A stretch of 64,000 nt of DNA from Actinomadura alba (GCF_014323705.1 NZ_JABVEC010000014.1:62001-126000); one strand, 5' to 3'. Numbered from the stretch's first letter, positions 16,098 through 26,576 are shown. A program made the numbers and translations. The notes: generated by a model from the letters alone, not told the origin.

Positions 16098-18026
16098 TCA
16101 GCCGAGGGCCTTGGAGAAGTCCTCGGCGATCTCTTCCCCGTCGCTCCCCTGCCTGGCGAACTGCGTCCGGTAGAGCTCGGCGTACAGGCCGCCCTCGACG
16201 AGGAGCTCCTCATGTGTGCCGCGCTCCACGACCCGGCCGTCGTCCACCACCAGGATCAGGTCGGCCTCCCGGATGGTGGAGAGCCGGTGCGCGATGACCA
16301 GCGACGTACGACCGTCGAGCGCGGTGCGCAGTGCGCGCTGCACGGCCGCCTCGGATTCGGAGTCCAGATGGGCGGTGGCCTCGTCGAGGACGACGATCGA
16401 CGGTTCCTTGAGCAGCAACCGCGCGATGGCGAGCCGCTGCTTCTCCCCTCCGGACAGCCGGTAACCGCGGTCTCCGACGATCGTGTCGAGCCCGTCGGGC
16501 ATCGCCTCGACGAGCTCGGAGATCTGCGCGGATCGGAGTGCCTCGAAGATCTGGTCGTCCGTGGCCTCCGGGCGGGCGTAGCGCAGGTTGTCGCGGATCG
16601 AGTCGTGGAAGAGGTGCGCGTCCTGCGTCACGACGCCGATGGCCGTCCGCAGGGACGACAACCCGGTCTCGCGGACGTCCTGGCCGGCGATGCGCACAGT
16701 GCCGCCGGTCACGTCGTAGAGCCGCGAGACGAGATGCGTGATCGTGCTCTTGCCGGCTCCGGACGGCCCGACGAGCGCGACCATCCGCCCCGGCTCGGCG
16801 GTGAACGAGACCCCGTGCAACACCTCGTGCCCGGGGGCGGTGTCCGTGCGAGCGATCGACTCGAGCGACGCGAGCGACACCTCGTCGGCCGCCGGATAGC
16901 GGAACGTCACGTGGTCGAACTCGATCCTCGGCGCCGTCCCGTCCGCCGGGGCCGGCAGCGGCCGCGCGCCCGGCTTCTCGTCGACCATCGGCTCGAGGTC
17001 GAGGACCTCGAAGACGCGGTCGAAGCTGACCAGTGCCGTCATCACGTCGACCTGCACGTTAGACAGCGCGGTCAGCGGGCCGTACAGCCGGCTGAGCAGG
17101 GCGGCGAGCGCGACCAGCGTGCCGAGCTGGAAGTGCCCGTTGACGACGAGCGCGCCGCCGACGCCGTAGACCATCGCGGTGGCGAGTGCCGCGACCAGGG
17201 TGAGCGCGGTGAAGAAGACCCGTCCGTACATCGAGGCGACGATCCCGATGTCGCGCACCCGCGCGGCACGGCGGGAGAACATCGCAGACTCGTCCTCCGG
17301 CCGGCCGTACAGCTTGGCCAGCATCGCGCCGGCCACGTTGAAGCGCTCGGTCATGAGCGAGCTCATCTCGGCGTCCAGCTGCATCTGTTCCCGCGTGACC
17401 TGCTGGAGCCGGCGGCCCACCAGCTTGGCCGGGATGATGAAGATCGGCAGCAGTACGAGGGCGATGAGCGTGACCTGCCAGGACAGCCACAGCATCGCGA
17501 CCGTCACCAGCACCAGGCTGATCACGTTGGAGACGACCGAGGACAGCGTGGTCGTGAGCGCCCGCTGCGCGCCGATGACGTCGGTGTTGAGCCGGCTGAC
17601 CAGCGATCCGGTCTGCGCCCGCATGAAGAACGCCACCGGCATCCGCTGCACGTGGTCGAAGACCTGGGTGCGCAGATCGAAGATGAGGCCCTCTCCGATG
17701 CGGGCCGAGAACCACCGCTGGGCCAGTGAGAGCACCGCCTCGAGCAGCGCGAGCGCGGCGACCCCGGCCGCCAGCCAGGTGACGACGCTCACGTCACCGG
17801 GGACGATGCCCCGGTCGATGATCGCCTTGAACAGCAGCGGGCCGGTGACGACCGTGGCGGCGGCGATGGCGTTGAGCATCAGGAACAGGGTCAGCTCACG
17901 GCGGTACGGCCGGGCATAGCCGATGATCCGCTTGACCGTGCCGGGCTTCAGCTTCTGCCGCGTGACCGAACTGTCGCGGCGGAACGACGCCATCACCGAA
18001 AAGCCATTCCCCGGCATTCCGGGCAT
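16098..18026 (-). CDS. ABC exporter, fused membrane and ATPase domains
   Basis: ATG 18026 (GGAGG 12 bases upstream) gives 643 aa; a TTG further out has no support. The N-terminal half is a six-helix type IV exporter domain (about 40-330; ARPYRRELTLFLMLNAIAAATVV opens helix 1). The C-terminal ATPase has Walker A GPSGAGKST near 420, the signature LSGGEKQRLAIARL near 520, Walker B SIVVLDEATAHLD near 545 and the H-loop IAHRLSTI. The composition is that of a lipid or drug half-transporter working as a dimer. An insertion between the core beta strand and Walker A (DEVSLASLESIARTDTAPGHE) is longer than usual. Substrate unknown. Confidence 0.93.
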   Translation of the reverse strand: MPGMPGNGFSVMASFRRDSSVTRQKLKPGTVKRIIGYARPYRRELTLFLMLNAIAAATVVTGPLLFKAIIDRGIVPGDVSVVTWLAAGVAALALLEAVLSLAQRWFSARIGEGLIFDLRTQVFDHVQRMPVAFFMRAQTGSLVSRLNTDVIGAQRALTTTLSSVVSNVISLVLVTVAMLWLSWQVTLIALVLLPIFIIPAKLVGRRLQQVTREQMQLDAEMSSLMTERFNVAGAMLAKLYGRPEDESAMFSRRAARVRDIGIVASMYGRVFFTALTLVAALATAMVYGVGGALVVNGHFQLGTLVALAALLSRLYGPLTALSNVQVDVMTALVSFDRVFEVLDLEPMVDEKPGARPLPAPADGTAPRIEFDHVTFRYPAADEVSLASLESIARTDTAPGHEVLHGVSFTAEPGRMVALVGPSGAGKSTITHLVSRLYDVTGGTVRIAGQDVRETGLSSLRTAIGVVTQDAHLFHDSIRDNLRYARPEATDDQIFEALRSAQISELVEAMPDGLDTIVGDRGYRLSGGEKQRLAIARLLLKEPSIVVLDEATAHLDSESEAAVQRALRTALDGRTSLVIAHRLSTIREADLILVVDDGRVVERGTHEELLVEGGLYAELYRTQFARQGSDGEEIAEDFSKALG

Positions 18027-18120
18027 CGCCACAACGGCCTCCAGGTGTCGATCAGAAGATGTCAACAACCTGTAATCATGTAAGCGGCCGAAATATTCCG
18101 GAGTCGGCGCTCACCGCGGT

Positions 18121-18188
18121 TCGGGTTCAGGTTCCGAGGTTCGGGGTCGGGTTCCGCGGTTCAGGTTCCGCGATTCAGGTTCCGCGAT
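18121..18188. repeat. degenerate tandem repeats downstream of the enoyl-CoA hydratase gene
   Basis: Two 20-bp units (18121-18140, 18141-18160; TCGGGTTCAGGTTCCGAGGT-like) are followed by two identical 14-bp units TCAGGTTCCGCGAT (18161-18174, 18175-18188). The array abuts the stop codon at 18189-18191, and its last repeat start runs into it. Confidence 0.9.
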
Positions 18189-19004
18189 TCAGGCGGCTCC
18201 GCCGGAGCCGAAGAGCTCCTTGAGCCGGCCGACCTGCTCACGCCGCTCGGCCGCCGCCTGCTGTTCCAGGGTGTTGTGCGGAGCCTGCCGCAGCAGCCGC
18301 TTGGTGGCGACCGCGGCTCCGGGGTGGACGGCGAGCAGCGCCGCCGCGAGATCGCGCACGGCGCCGTCCAGCTCGGCCGCGGGGACCACGAGCTCGGCGA
18401 GCCCCAGGCGCGCGGCCTCGTCGGCGTGAACGGTGCGCGCGGTCAGGCACAGCTCGATGGCGCGCGGGAGCCCGACGATGTCGACGAGCGGCTTGGTACC
18501 GGTCAGGTCGGGGACCAGCCCGAGCGCGGCCTCCTTCATGCAGAACCTGGCGTCGTCGGCTATCACGCGCAGGTCGCACGCGAGCGCGAGCTGGAAGCCA
18601 CCGCCGATGGCGTGACCTTGCACGGCCGCGATCGACACGATCTCAGGACGCCGCAGCCAGGTGTAGCCGGCCTGCAGCTCGGCGATGCGCCGCTCGGCGT
18701 CCGCGGGGTCGTCGCCCGCCGCGCCGGCGAACGAGTCCCCGCCCTCCGCTCCGCCGCGCTCGAACATGCTCAGGTCGATGCCGGCTGAGAAGGACGGCCC
18801 GGCGCCCCGCACGACGACCACGCGCACCGGCTCGGGCAGCGACTCCCCGATCCGGGCCAGCCCGCGCCACATCGCGAACGTCATGGCGTTGCGCCGTTCG
18901 GGACGGTTCAGCGTGACCGTCGCGACCGGACCGTCGACGTCCAGCCGCAGGCCGGCGTCGGCGAGTTCGCCGGCCTCCGGCCGGCTAGCTGTCGGGTCCG
19001 CCAT
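18189..19004 (-). CDS. enoyl-CoA hydratase/isomerase family protein
   Basis: ATG 19004 with GGAAGGAG upstream gives 271 aa. Crotonase-fold marks are the early LDVDGPVATVTLNRPERRNAMT, the first oxyanion-hole segment RGAGPSFSAGIDLSMF and the second, VQGHAIGGGFQLALACDLRVIADDARFCMKEAALGLVPDLTGT. The Glu/Asp pair that defines a true hydratase is only partly recognisable, so it may be an isomerase or other crotonase. Adjacent to a Gbn-like gene and an ABC-F gene, an arrangement I recall from streptomycetes. Confidence 0.9.
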   Translation of the reverse strand: MADPTASRPEAGELADAGLRLDVDGPVATVTLNRPERRNAMTFAMWRGLARIGESLPEPVRVVVVRGAGPSFSAGIDLSMFERGGAEGGDSFAGAAGDDPADAERRIAELQAGYTWLRRPEIVSIAAVQGHAIGGGFQLALACDLRVIADDARFCMKEAALGLVPDLTGTKPLVDIVGLPRAIELCLTARTVHADEAARLGLAELVVPAAELDGAVRDLAAALLAVHPGAAVATKRLLRQAPHNTLEQQAAAERREQVGRLKELFGSGGAA

Positions 19005-19213
19005 GGGTGGGGCTCCTTCCACAACGCCGTGGCGAGCCCCCGACGCGGTCTCGCCACGGCGGCGGGCACCCGCCCACCGCCGCGCCCGACCCTACCGGGC
19101 ACGGTGACGGCGACTCCGGACCGGCCCGACCGGCCCGACCTCCCCGCCACCGCGGCCGTACGGGCCGGCCACGGTGGCGGATCGGGTGTTGTGCGTTCGT
19201 GCGGGGGTGAGTG

Positions 19214-19426
19214 TCAGGACTTCTTACCGCGTGTAGCTCCACCGCGCCCACGCAGATTCACGCCGGACTCCGTGAGGATGCGGTGAATGAATCCGTACGA
19301 GCGGCCGGTGGCGGCAGCCAGAGCGCGAATGCTCTCGCCGGAGTCGTACCTCTTTTTGAGTTCCGCCGCCAGCTTGTCGCGCTCGGCACCGGTCACGCGG
19401 GTGCCCTTCTTAAGGGTCTCGGCCAC
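19214..19426 (-). CDS. gbn: small HTH nucleoid-associated protein, Gbn-like
   Basis: GTG 19426 with GGGAGG 5-6 bases upstream gives 70 aa: a basic start (MAETLKKGTR), a helical segment (ERDKLAAELKKRYDSG), a helix-turn-helix (SIRALAAATGRSYGFIHRIL, about 32-51) and a basic, Gly-rich tail (RGRGGATRGKKS). It closely matches the Streptomyces coelicolor SCO1839 (Gbn) family, reported to bind GATC sites and to help organise the nucleoid. The neighbours (enoyl-CoA hydratase, ABC-F) also agree with the streptomycete locus as I recall it. Name assigned by recognition, not by alignment. Confidence 0.8.
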   Translation of the reverse strand: MAETLKKGTRVTGAERDKLAAELKKRYDSGESIRALAAATGRSYGFIHRILTESGVNLRGRGGATRGKKS

Positions 19427-19541
19427 GAGTACCTCCCGTAGTGATGTGGTGACCGCTGCGTTATCCCCCGCCATGATCAGTCATTCCGGCCGGATCGGCT
19501 ACCCACTACGCCAGAAAAGATCGAAGGAGATCCCGCGCAGG

Positions 19542-21140
<1,599 letters not shown>

Positions 21141-21304
21141 AGTGGTGACGCTCCGCTTTGAGGGGAATAGGGTTGGCAGGCCGACGGCACAACAGAGCGC
21201 GTCCGGGTCATGTCACCGCGACGCGCTCAAGACCTGTCAGTCCGGGAGCATCTGATCAGTGTACGTGACGCCGAGTGCACCACATCCACGCACGGGAGTG
21301 ATCA

Positions 21305-22384
21305 ATGCGGATTCTGGGACGCCTCGCCGCGGTCGCCGGACTGCTGTCGGCCTGGACCGGGGCGGCGCTCGTACAGCCCTCCTGGGCGTGCGGCTGCGGC
21401 GCGTTCGTCGGCCCCGCGGGCAGATCCGGAGTCGACGTCGCCGACGAGACCTCGATCGTGCGGTTCGACGAGAAGGCGGGCACCCAGCAGATCGTGATGC
21501 GGCTCTCCGTCGAGTCCCGCACCCGGCACGCCGGATGGCTGTTCCCGACCCCGTCCCCGGCACAGGTCCGGCTCGGCGACCGCGTATGGTTCCGCGAACT
21601 GGACAAGCTGACCGACCCGCGGGTGGTGCGGCGGCGTTCCTGGTTCGGGTCGTTCGGCTTCGGCGGCGCCGACAGCGCCGGGGCGCCGGCGAGCCCCGGC
21701 GGCGGGGTCTCCGTGCTGGGCGAGAAGCGCCTCGGGCCCTTCACGGTCGCGACGCTCGCCGCGAACGACCCGGCGGCGCTCTCGGGCTGGCTGAAGGACA
21801 ACGGCTACCGCCTCAGCCCCGGCCTGGACGAGGCGCTCGCTCCCTATGTCGCGATGGGCTGGAAGTACGTCGCGGTGAAACTCGATCCCGGCCCCGGCCA
21901 GACCCTCTCGGGAGAGCTGGACCCGCTGCAGATCTCCTTCCGCACCCGTGAGCTCGTCTACCCGATGCGGCTGTCCCAGCGGGCCACGTCGGCGCAGTCG
22001 GTGCACCTCTACGTCCTGGCGCCGCACCGGGTCGAGCGCGTGGCGTCGCGGGCCCCGCGGGACGAGATCGCCTTCGCGGGCTGGATCGACCCCGCCCAGG
22101 TGGCCTCACCCGAACTCAAGCGCTTCCTCGGTGGCCGGGTGTTCCTGACGGAGGCGCTCAACCGGCATCTGCCGCCGCGGCTCATCACCGACGACTTCCA
22201 CTACCGCTACACGGCGGCCGACACGCCCTACCGCGAGACCGTCTACGAGACCGAGGTCGTGCGCCTGCTCGGTGTCCCGGCCGGGCTGGTCCTGCTGCCC
22301 GCCGGGGCGGTCGTCGTGGTGGGCGCGCTCGCCACCTCGATCGCGGTGTTCGCACGGGTGCGCCGGCGGCGCCCGGCGCGGTGA
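21305..22384 (+). CDS. DUF2330 secreted/membrane-anchored protein
   Basis: The 359-aa protein has a signal peptide (about 1-28, ending QPSWACGC), the cysteine cluster of DUF2330 (ACGCGAFVGPAGRSG), the typical TSIVRFDEKAGTQQIVMRLSVESRTRHAGWLFPTP body, and a C-terminal membrane helix (about 325-350) followed by RRRRPAR, so it is probably anchored with the domain outside. Function of the family is not known. Start is ATG 21305 with weak upstream purines. It faces the AIM24 genes tail to tail. Confidence 0.9.
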   Translation: MRILGRLAAVAGLLSAWTGAALVQPSWACGCGAFVGPAGRSGVDVADETSIVRFDEKAGTQQIVMRLSVESRTRHAGWLFPTPSPAQVRLGDRVWFRELDKLTDPRVVRRRSWFGSFGFGGADSAGAPASPGGGVSVLGEKRLGPFTVATLAANDPAALSGWLKDNGYRLSPGLDEALAPYVAMGWKYVAVKLDPGPGQTLSGELDPLQISFRTRELVYPMRLSQRATSAQSVHLYVLAPHRVERVASRAPRDEIAFAGWIDPAQVASPELKRFLGGRVFLTEALNRHLPPRLITDDFHYRYTAADTPYRETVYETEVVRLLGVPAGLVLLPAGAVVVVGALATSIAVFARVRRRRPAR

Positions 22385-22430
22385 TCGCGAGGTCGGTGCC
22401 CGCTCGGCCAGGTCAGTGTCGCCGGTCGGT

Positions 22431-22460
22431 TCGCCGCTGTGTCGGTCGCCGCTGTGTCGC
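22431..22460. repeat. 15-bp direct repeat between DUF2330 and AIM24 genes
   Basis: TCGCCGCTGTGTCGG (22431-22445) is followed directly by TCGCCGCTGTGTCGC (22446-22460); related shorter copies (CGCCGCTC) occur toward 22490. Located just downstream of the DUF2330 stop. Confidence 0.85.
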
Positions 22461-22496
22461 TGCCCGGTCGCCGGCCGGTCGCCGCTCAGTGGGGGG

Positions 22497-23249
22497 TCAG
22501 TGCTGCTGCTCGGCGGCGAGCCGCTGGGCGATGGTCCCGTGCAGCTGCCGCAGCCCCGGAACGCCGAGCATGCCGATCTGCCCCTCCAGCTCGCGCAGCA
22601 TCGCGTCGGAGCTCGTGACGTGCTCTGAGGACTGTATGAGCACCGTGCCCTCGCCGGTGAAGTCGAACTGGTGCTCCTCGCCCGAGGTACCGCCGACGCC
22701 GAACATCATCCGGGCCGCGCCGAGCACACCGCGCACATAACCGTGGTCGTAGTGATGGCAGGGCGACGGGCAGTCGGCCCAGCCCAGCAGCGCCTGCGGG
22801 TCGACGCGGATGGGCGGCTCGACGAAGTGCACGGGTCCGTTGGAAGCGGCCACGAACCGGCCGGTGCCGATCAGGGTGAGGAAGCCCGGGATGATCGACT
22901 GCTTGAGCTCCAGCCCCGGCTCGAAGGCCAGCAGGTTGGCGGCCCGGATCGTCAGGTTGCCCTTGTCCAGGTCGTAGGAGTTGATGTCGAAGCCCCGGTC
23001 GGCGAGCAGCAGCTTGCCCTGCCCCTCGGCGACGATCCAGTCATGGGCGTAGAGCGGTGAGTGGAAGCTCTCGGCGACGAGCATGTCGAGCGGGCCGGCC
23101 GACAGCGCCTGGAACCGGATCTGCCCGTAGTAGGCGATCATCTTGCCCTTCTGGGTGAACCACTGGCCGTTCAGGTCCACCGAGAAGGCGTACGGGTTGA
23201 CGTTGTCGTTGGCGGGCAGCGTCGCCGCGTTGAACGTGGTGCTGGTCAA
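22497..23249 (-). CDS. AIM24-family protein (third gene of the trio)
   Basis: The 250-aa protein begins at TTG 23249, supported by GAGAGGAAGG nine bases upstream; no ATG or GTG fits. AIM24 marks are FTQKGKMIAYYGQIRFQALSAG near the start, WIVAEGQGKLLLADRG and LIGTGRFVAASNGPVHFVEPPIRVDPQALLGWADCP. The family forms a beta-barrel-like trimer of unknown role, named from yeast mitochondrial inheritance. This copy has a longer C-terminal extension with a Cys/His pair (DCPSPCHHYDHGY) not seen in the other two. Three nucleotides separate it from the middle gene. Confidence 0.9.
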   Translation of the reverse strand: MTSTTFNAATLPANDNVNPYAFSVDLNGQWFTQKGKMIAYYGQIRFQALSAGPLDMLVAESFHSPLYAHDWIVAEGQGKLLLADRGFDINSYDLDKGNLTIRAANLLAFEPGLELKQSIIPGFLTLIGTGRFVAASNGPVHFVEPPIRVDPQALLGWADCPSPCHHYDHGYVRGVLGAARMMFGVGGTSGEEHQFDFTGEGTVLIQSSEHVTSSDAMLRELEGQIGMLGVPGLRQLHGTIAQRLAAEQQH

Positions 23250-23252
23250 GGC

Positions 23253-23903
23253 TCAGACCTTCCTCTCGCTGGCCTGGACATAGACGGTGCCGGTGCCGGT
23301 CAGCCGGAGCTGGAAGCCCTCGCCAGAGCCACGGCCGATCATGTCCCGAAGCCCCATGGCCGTGGTGAGCGTGTTGTCCACCTGGCCCCGGTGGGCGACG
23401 TAGGCCTGCGGGTCGACGTGGATGGGGCGCTGCGGGGTGATGGGCAGCTCGATGACACCGCCGTGCGAGATCACCGCGCACGAGCCCCGGCCGACCAGGG
23501 TCGTGGTGAACAGGCCCTGACCGCTGACCGCGCCCCTGATGACCCCGCGCGCGCCGCCCTGCTCGCCCAGGAACATCGTCCCCTTCTGCAGGGTGGCGTC
23601 GTACAGGAGCAGCCGGTCGGCCTCGATGTAGAGCGTGTCGCCGGTCAGCTCGATGACGTGCACGTACAGCCCGGCGTGGCCGAACATCGCGGTGCCCTGG
23701 CCGGTCACGTGCATCATCGGCACGGATTCGCCGGCCATGCGGCGGCCGATCGCGCCGCCGATCCCCTGGCCGTCGGTCACGGTGGGGGCGAAGTCGACGT
23801 TGCCCACGTAGGCGAGCATCGACCCGCGCCTGCTGTAGACGTCCTGACCATGGCCGATGGGCACCTGCACCATCTTCGCGTTGATCGAGGTGTATCCCGG
23901 CAT
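23253..23903 (-). CDS. AIM24-family protein (middle gene)
   Basis: ATG 23903 shares its A with the stop of the upstream AIM24 gene (TGATG). The 216-aa protein has the family fold: QDVYSRRGSMLAYVGNVDFAP, MMHVTGQGTAMFGHAGLYVHVIEL, and RPIHVDPQAYVAHRGQVDNTLTTAMGLRDMIGRGSGEGFQLRLTGTGTVYVQASE. Three in-line paralogues encoded without gaps suggest a hetero-oligomer. Confidence 0.92.
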   Translation of the reverse strand: MPGYTSINAKMVQVPIGHGQDVYSRRGSMLAYVGNVDFAPTVTDGQGIGGAIGRRMAGESVPMMHVTGQGTAMFGHAGLYVHVIELTGDTLYIEADRLLLYDATLQKGTMFLGEQGGARGVIRGAVSGQGLFTTTLVGRGSCAVISHGGVIELPITPQRPIHVDPQAYVAHRGQVDNTLTTAMGLRDMIGRGSGEGFQLRLTGTGTVYVQASERKV

Positions 23904-24541
23904 CAGATCTCCAAAATCCCGCCGCGCTCGGCCGGCTGAACGTAGACCAGCCCGTGCCCCTGGTACCGGAACTGCACGCTCTCACCGGAGCCCTGCCCGA
24001 GCACCGTGCGCCAGTTGACGTCGGTCACGACGTCCTGTTGCAGCTGCCCTCGGTGTGCCACGTAGGCGTGCGGATCGACGCACAGCGGCGTCCCCGGGGC
24101 GACCTCGAGCGCGATCGCGGGGCCGTCGGACAGGATCGCCACGGTCCCCTGGCCTTCCACCTTGGTGGTCGCGAGTCCCTGCCCGGTGCCCATCCCCCGC
24201 AGCCCGATGAACTGCACACCCGTCTGCAGCCGGCCGTCGAGGGCGAGAAGGCTGTCGGATTCGACCAGCAGGGTGTCGCCCGCGAGTTCGACCAGGGTGA
24301 CCTCCGTCGCCTCGCTGGCGAAGTACACCGTGCCCTGGCCGGTGACCTCCATCAAGGTCATGCTCTCGCCCGCGACCCTGCGGCGCAGCGCCCCGCGCAG
24401 CCCTTCGCCGCCGGTCATCCCCTGGCGTTTGAAGGTCATTTCCCCGTCGTAGGCGACCATCGAGCCGTTCATGGCCCGGACCGTCTCCCCCGCCATGTCG
24501 ACGGCGAGCATCTTCGAGCCGTGCAACCGAAATCTAGCCAC
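23903..24541 (-). CDS. AIM24-family protein (first gene)
   Basis: GTG 24541 gives 212 aa (MARFRLHGSKMLAVDMAGETVRAMNGSMVAYDGEMTFKR). An ATG 33 bases inside is an alternative. The family body is clear: LRGALRRRVAGESMTLMEVTGQGTVYF, QFIGLRGMGTGQGLATTKVEGQGTVAILSDG, VDPHAYVAHRGQLQQ, and RYQGHGLVYVQPAERG. The frame continues upstream to 24802, but that part looks like random high-GC sequence. First gene of the co-transcribed trio. Confidence 0.92.
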   Translation of the reverse strand: MARFRLHGSKMLAVDMAGETVRAMNGSMVAYDGEMTFKRQGMTGGEGLRGALRRRVAGESMTLMEVTGQGTVYFASEATEVTLVELAGDTLLVESDSLLALDGRLQTGVQFIGLRGMGTGQGLATTKVEGQGTVAILSDGPAIALEVAPGTPLCVDPHAYVAHRGQLQQDVVTDVNWRTVLGQGSGESVQFRYQGHGLVYVQPAERGGILEI

Positions 24542-24555
24542 GAGGCCACAACATA
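24541..24555 (-). promoter_or_regulatory. possible leaderless promoter for the AIM24 operon
   Basis: On the minus strand TATGTT (24550-24555) ends eight bases before GTG 24541, and no ribosome binding site precedes that GTG. This spacing is typical of leaderless actinobacterial mRNAs in which the start codon is the first base. Inference from spacing only. Confidence 0.4.
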
Positions 24556-24880
24556 CAGACAGCGTGGGCTGGGAGTCGATCAAACGACGGCGAATCGGCC
24601 GGATCCGGCATGGCGTGCCGGTCAGGGCGGCCGGCGGGGATCGGTGACGTGCGGACGCCCCTGACGCAAGCCACCTCGACCCGGGGGGCGCCGGCGGCGC
24701 GTCACGCCCGGCGCACGCCCGCGACGCGACCTCGTCACCGCACCCGTCACGACCCCGGCGTTCCGGGCGAAACGGCCCGATGAATGCAACGTTTCCCGCC
24801 ACGCCGCACGGCGATCTCCCCAGGTCGGACGCTGATTGGGCAAGATGGCCACCATGTGGATTGCCCCTGAAGGTCGGCGC
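24556..24880. other. intergenic region, no gene seen
   Basis: This roughly 325-bp gap between the divergent AIM24 operon and a small membrane gene is GC-rich with scattered short dyads. Apart from the possible AIM24 promoter and the ribosome site of the membrane gene, I see no element I can name. Confidence 0.6.
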
Positions 24881-25249
24881 ATGAAGCGCTGGTTAGTGCC
24901 CGGGCTCACCGCCGGCGTCGGCCTCGGCGTGGCGACCGCCCTGCTTCTCGACGGCCGTTCCCGCAGCGCGTGGACCGCCCTCGCCGTACTGCTGGGCTAC
25001 GCGCTCCTCCTCGCCATCCGGCGGCACGAACCGGCGTTGTCGCTCAGCGAGGCGTTCGGATCGGGCCACCGCGCTCGCAGCCACCTGAGAGCGGCCGCGA
25101 TGACGGGGGACGTCCTCACCATGGGCGTCGTCGCCGGCCTCGTCGTGCAGGCGCTCCGCGATGGCACGGTCGGGCCGTACGCGTGGCTGGCGGCACTCGC
25201 GGGCGCGACCTACGCGTTCTCGCTTCTCGTCGCCGGTCGCGCCCAGTGA
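24881..25249 (+). CDS. small integral membrane protein, 122 aa
   Basis: ATG 24881 is chosen because TGAAGG lies eight bases upstream; ATG 24845 and 24854 are in frame but less well placed. Four hydrophobic segments (LVPGLTAGVGLGVATALLL; WTALAVLLGYALLLAI; DVLTMGVVAGLVVQAL; YAWLAALAGATYAFSLLVAG) make a compact four-helix protein. No family is recognised. Confidence 0.7.
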   Translation: MKRWLVPGLTAGVGLGVATALLLDGRSRSAWTALAVLLGYALLLAIRRHEPALSLSEAFGSGHRARSHLRAAAMTGDVLTMGVVAGLVVQALRDGTVGPYAWLAALAGATYAFSLLVAGRAQ

Positions 25250-25263
25250 GCCCCGATAGGCCG

Positions 25264-25340
25264 GGGTCCACCGGGGTCCACCGGGGTCCACCGGAATCCG
25301 CCCTGGTCGGCCCTGGTCCGCCCTGGTCGACCTGCCCTGG
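25264..25340. repeat. tandem 10- to 12-bp repeats downstream of a small membrane-protein gene
   Basis: GGGGTCCACC repeats three times from about 25264, then CTGGTCGGCC and CTGGTCCGCC-like units continue to about 25340. The array begins 15 bases after the stop codon of the small membrane gene and ends about 90 bases before the next gene. Confidence 0.9.
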
Positions 25341-25430
25341 TCCGCCACGCCGTGCCCACCTGGGCGAATTCTGGATGAACACCACCTCACGCCTGCAGAG
25401 AAATCCGTTTTCGGGTGGCACGATTCATAG

Positions 25431-26576
25431 GTGTCTGTCCGAAATGTCATAAACTCGCCGCTCCCGGCGAGTGTGGTGTTTCAACCGATCGTCGACCTCG
25501 ACACGGGCACGGTCATCGCCGTCGAGACGCATCCGACGCCGACCGCCGACAACGCGCCGACCCGTTTCGACCCGGCGGACGAGGACGTGCGCCGTGCGGT
25601 ACTCGGTGCCCGTCTGGCCGCCGAGGCGGGAACGCGGCTGCCTCTGCAGATCACCGTCAAGATGGAGACCCTGGCCAGGGGACGCGATGCGCTCGTGGGC
25701 CTGCACCGGGGACTGCTCGACACCGGCCGGCGGCCGAACGAGATCCTGATCTGCGTGACCGGGGGGTTCGCTCCCGCACAGCGCGCACAGGTCTCCACCT
25801 CGCTGCGCGACCTGCGCAAAGCCGGTTACCTGATCGGGCTCACCGGCCTCGGCGCCGCGCACACGCCCCTCGACCTGCTCGTCGACGACACGCCGTACCT
25901 CGTGAAGCTCGATCCGGACCTGGCCCGCCGGGCATCGTCGGAGGACCGGCGCTCCGCCCTCGCCGAGGCCCTCGTCAGGCTGTCGCGCCGGATGGGGACG
26001 CATGTGCTCGCGCCCGGCATGGCCACCGAGAAACAGCTGATCCATCTGCGCGGGCTCGGCGTGCGGCTGGTGCAGGGGCCTCTGCTCGCCCCTCCTGACT
26101 GGCATCCGGGCATGGGCGTGACAGTGCCGGTCCTGCCCAGCGAGTCCGACTCCGCGCCCGAACCGCACAACGACACCGGCCTCGGCGCGCGGGTCTCGGA
26201 GTTCACCCTGCCGGCCGTCACGATGGCCGACACCGCGACCGCGGACGACGTGCTCACCGCGCTCAACGCCGAGCGGGGCACGACCAGCGTGGTGCTCGTC
26301 GACGCCCACCAGCGGCCCCGGTACACCGTCGACCGCACCAGATTCCTCCTCTCGATCTCCGGACCGTACGGCCACGCGCTGCACGCGCAGCGGCCCGCCG
26401 CCCGGCTGGCCGATCCGCCGCGGCTGGTGCCACGGACGGTCCCGGCCATCGCCGCGCTCCGCGCGGCGGGCAAGGAGAACGACCGCGTCTACGACGACCT
26501 CGTCGTCATCGACGAGGTGGGACGCTGCCTCGGAATCGTCCGGGTCGGCGACCTCATCCGCAGCCTCGCGCCCTGA
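25431..26576 (+). CDS. degenerate EAL-domain protein with C-terminal CBS-like part
   Basis: GTG 25431 gives 381 aa and has no visible ribosome binding site. The first about 230 residues follow the EAL phosphodiesterase pattern (VVFQPIVDLDTGTVIAVETHP ... ILICVTGGF ... LVKLDPDLARR ... QGPLLAPP), but the signature reads AVETHP instead of EAL, and metal-binding acidic residues look absent, so c-di-GMP hydrolysis is unlikely. The last 150 residues contain a CBS-like fold (TSVVLVDAHQRPRYTVDR; DLVVIDEVGRCLGIVRVGDL). It probably acts as a ligand-sensing protein. It is a stand-alone gene. Confidence 0.8.
   Translation: MSVRNVINSPLPASVVFQPIVDLDTGTVIAVETHPTPTADNAPTRFDPADEDVRRAVLGARLAAEAGTRLPLQITVKMETLARGRDALVGLHRGLLDTGRRPNEILICVTGGFAPAQRAQVSTSLRDLRKAGYLIGLTGLGAAHTPLDLLVDDTPYLVKLDPDLARRASSEDRRSALAEALVRLSRRMGTHVLAPGMATEKQLIHLRGLGVRLVQGPLLAPPDWHPGMGVTVPVLPSESDSAPEPHNDTGLGARVSEFTLPAVTMADTATADDVLTALNAERGTTSVVLVDAHQRPRYTVDRTRFLLSISGPYGHALHAQRPAARLADPPRLVPRTVPAIAALRAAGKENDRVYDDLVVIDEVGRCLGIVRVGDLIRSLAP

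Noticed and set aside
16074..17729. 551-codon + strand frame over the ABC exporter
   Set aside because: Shadow of the exporter gene, no ribosome site, low-complexity product.
24541..24802. long N-terminal extension of the first AIM24 protein
   Set aside because: The extension is compositionally random and AIM24 homology begins near GTG 24541.
25431..26576. active c-di-GMP phosphodiesterase
   Set aside because: EAL signature and metal ligands are not present.
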